Shown here in pieces: positions 7,390 through 8,283 of a stretch of DNA of 8,283 bases. Positions within the stretch are counted from its first letter, which is position 1; every line of letters begins with the position of its first letter. The stretch is from Oscillospiraceae bacterium (GTDB lineage: Bacteria > Bacillota_A > Clostridia > Oscillospirales > JAAYXM01), in assembly GCA_017532355.1 (NCBI GenBank), contig JAFXJK010000054.1, positions 1 to 8,283 of the forward strand, given 5' to 3'. A model generated the notes under the pieces. It worked only from the letters and a program-made list of their open reading frames with translations. It made no database searches and was not told the origin of the DNA. The translations under genes and the position numbers were made by a program.

Positions 7390-7402
7390 GTCATTTGAAA
7401 AT

Positions 7403-7420
7403 AGCAGGGAATAGCCTGCT
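7403..7420. other. Small leader hairpin upstream of copy 2
   Basis: Six-base arms (7403-7408 and 7415-7420) with a GAATAG loop sit in the untranslated leader between the promoter block and the ribosome site. There is no U run, so it is not a terminator. It could stabilise or fold the leader, but a 6-bp stem can arise by chance and copy 1 has no counterpart. Confidence 0.3.
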
Positions 7421-7425
7421 CTTAT

Positions 7426-7462
7426 TTAATATAATGTTAACATAATTTCGGAATTCAAACAA
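7426..7462 (-). promoter_or_regulatory. Promoter/operator-like block upstream of copy 2
   Basis: The 22-bp block 7426-7447 is the counterpart of 5679-5700 with one substitution. Here the palindrome extends to ten bases, ATGTTAACAT. Minus-strand TTGTTT (plus 7457-7462) is 17 bases from TAACAT, the same geometry as at copy 1. Retention of this block between otherwise unrelated spacers argues for function as promoter, regulator site or both. Confidence 0.6.
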
Positions 7463-7505
7463 GTGAGATAAAGCGATAAAAAGAGAAAAAACACACTATA
7501 TTAAT

Positions 7506-7538
7506 AAAAAAACACGGTAGCAAAGCCACCGTGTTTTT
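7506..7538 (-). terminator. Terminator of solute-binding protein copy 3
   Basis: An 11-bp outer stem (arms 7508-7518 and 7528-7538), extended by two inner G-C pairs after one mismatch, is followed on the minus strand by a U run from the plus-strand A tract. It lies just past the copy 3 stop codon and insulates copy 2 from read-through. Confidence 0.9.
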
Positions 7539-7550
7539 GAAAAAATGAAA

Positions 7551-8283
7551 TTATTTGATTCTTGCGTATGCTGCCTCGTAGAGGTCGAGAACTTCCTGGA
7601 GGCCGTACTCGTAGCACTTAGCTTCCATTTCGTCATAAGCTGAAAGCGGGAGCTGACCGAGGAGAATCTTTGTGACTGTCTCGTTTGCGTATGTTGTGAT
7701 AACAGTTCTCTTATCTGTGAGGATCTCCTGCTCTTCCTTATTGAATGCGATGAATGATGCAGCGTTGTTCTTTGCAACTCTGTGCTCAAGAACCATGTCG
7801 CGGTTCTTTGCGATGTCTTCAGATTCGGAGATTTCGATAGCTTCTTTGTCGATGCGGTAGAATGTCTGCGGAACACCGAAGCCGTAGAGAGTCTTAACCG
7901 GCTCATTTGAACCGTTTGTGATGTACTGCTTCTTGCCGTCTACAACTTCGAATGTTTCGCCTTCCTTACCCCAGGAAACAAGCTCAACGTTCTCATCTGC
8001 ATAGAACCAGTCGAGGTACTTAGCAGCGTTAGCGATGCGGTCGTGGTCACGTGTGTTGCAGAGGATGTTGCCATACGGATCAAGGCTGTTTCTGATAACG
8101 AGGTCTGCGCCCTTCTCTGCGTTTGCAACCGGCGGAACCATAGCTGCGAAGCGACCCGGCTCGTTGTTATCCTTGAAGATGGAGTTGAAGAAGTCGATAC
8201 GTGTCTGGTATTCCGGAGTGATGAAACCACGGTCTGTGGTGATGAGCTGCTGCCATTCAGTAGCCTTGATTGTAGCGAAGTCC
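7551..8283 (-). CDS. Extracellular solute-binding lipoprotein (tandem copy 3), N-terminal part beyond window
   Basis: The last 243 codons of a third paralogue; the reading frame stays open to the window edge, so the Met encoded at 8141 is internal and the first roughly 278 residues lie outside. Visible sequence starts at the DFATIKATEWQQ segment (residue 280 in copies 1 and 2) and runs to AAYARIK. It is about 95% identical to copy 1 across the last 196 residues (about nine differences). At several positions it instead matches copy 2: NxEPGRF (319-323), the LCN of GNILCNTRD (352-354) and the LLGQLP segment (485-490). It belongs to the same family 1 binding-protein type and presumably feeds an ABC importer located elsewhere. 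It ends in TAA before its own hairpin. Its promoter, and any permease genes upstream of it, cannot be seen. Confidence 0.88.
   Translation of the reverse strand, partial: DFATIKATEWQQLITTDRGFITPEYQTRIDFFNSIFKDNNEPGRFAAMVPPVANAEKGADLVIRNSLDPYGNILCNTRDHDRIANAAKYLDWFYADENVELVSWGKEGETFEVVDGKKQYITNGSNEPVKTLYGFGVPQTFYRIDKEAIEISESEDIAKNRDMVLEHRVAKNNAASFIAFNKEEQEILTDKRTVITTYANETVTKILLGQLPLSAYDEMEAKCYEYGLQEVLDLYEAAYARIK

Noticed and set aside
7551..8141. Stand-alone 196-aa protein starting at the ATG at 8141
   Set aside because: The frame continues upstream to the window end with full match to copies 1 and 2, so the gene is cut by the window and not truncated.
4041..8283. Repeat region as an assembly artefact or an insertion element
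   Set aside because: Copies differ at many positions and have distinct spacers and terminators, so it is not a collapsed or duplicated assembly. There are no terminal inverted repeats, transposase or target duplications.

Overview
The window looks like chromosomal DNA from an anaerobic, low- to mid-GC Clostridia-type bacterium, probably an uncultured gut or rumen Oscillospirales or Christensenellales relative. The grounds are strong AGGAGG-type ribosome binding sites, a textbook housekeeping promoter, the Lys-rich lipoprotein signal peptides, compact single-gene units each ended by a strong hairpin terminator, and the presence of large sugar-type solute-binding lipoproteins. The lineage is inferred from style, not proven. 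No mobile element, tRNA, rRNA or CRISPR array is visible.

Layout. (1) 1-1504, plus strand: C-terminal five-sixths or so of a GTP-dependent phosphoenolpyruvate carboxykinase whose start lies outside the window, followed by a perfect 15-bp hairpin terminator. (2) 1594-2460, minus strand: a YegS/BmrU-type diacylglycerol/lipid kinase family protein, converging on the carboxykinase, with its own terminator. (3) 2461-2613: a divergent intergenic region with a perfect-consensus promoter firing rightward and a weaker candidate firing leftward. (4) 2614-3939, plus strand: a cytoplasmic protein with the neutral ceramidase N-terminal fold that has the metal-site motifs but lacks the family's catalytic serine. 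(5) 4041 to the window end, minus strand: three tandem paralogous ABC-type extracellular solute-binding lipoproteins, two complete (both 521 aa) and one cut by the window edge. Each has its own terminator, and both visible upstream regions share a 22-bp promoter/operator-like block with a TGTTAACA palindrome.

How the parts relate. The first three genes look like independent monocistronic units of central carbon metabolism, lipid metabolism and an unknown hydrolase-like function. The binding-protein array is the unusual part. No permease or ATPase gene is visible, the paralogues are about 84% (copy 1 vs 2) and about 95% (copy 1 vs 3, C-terminal part) identical by hand count, and the similarity stops sharply at the stop codons and ribosome binding sites. 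Copy 3 is a mosaic of copy 1 and copy 2 residues. This points to duplication followed by coding-sequence homogenisation, with the differences clustered in a few short segments that could set ligand preference. I see no convincing new defence, mobile or RNA system here; the best leads are the binding-protein array with its shared promoter block and the serine-less ceramidase-fold protein.
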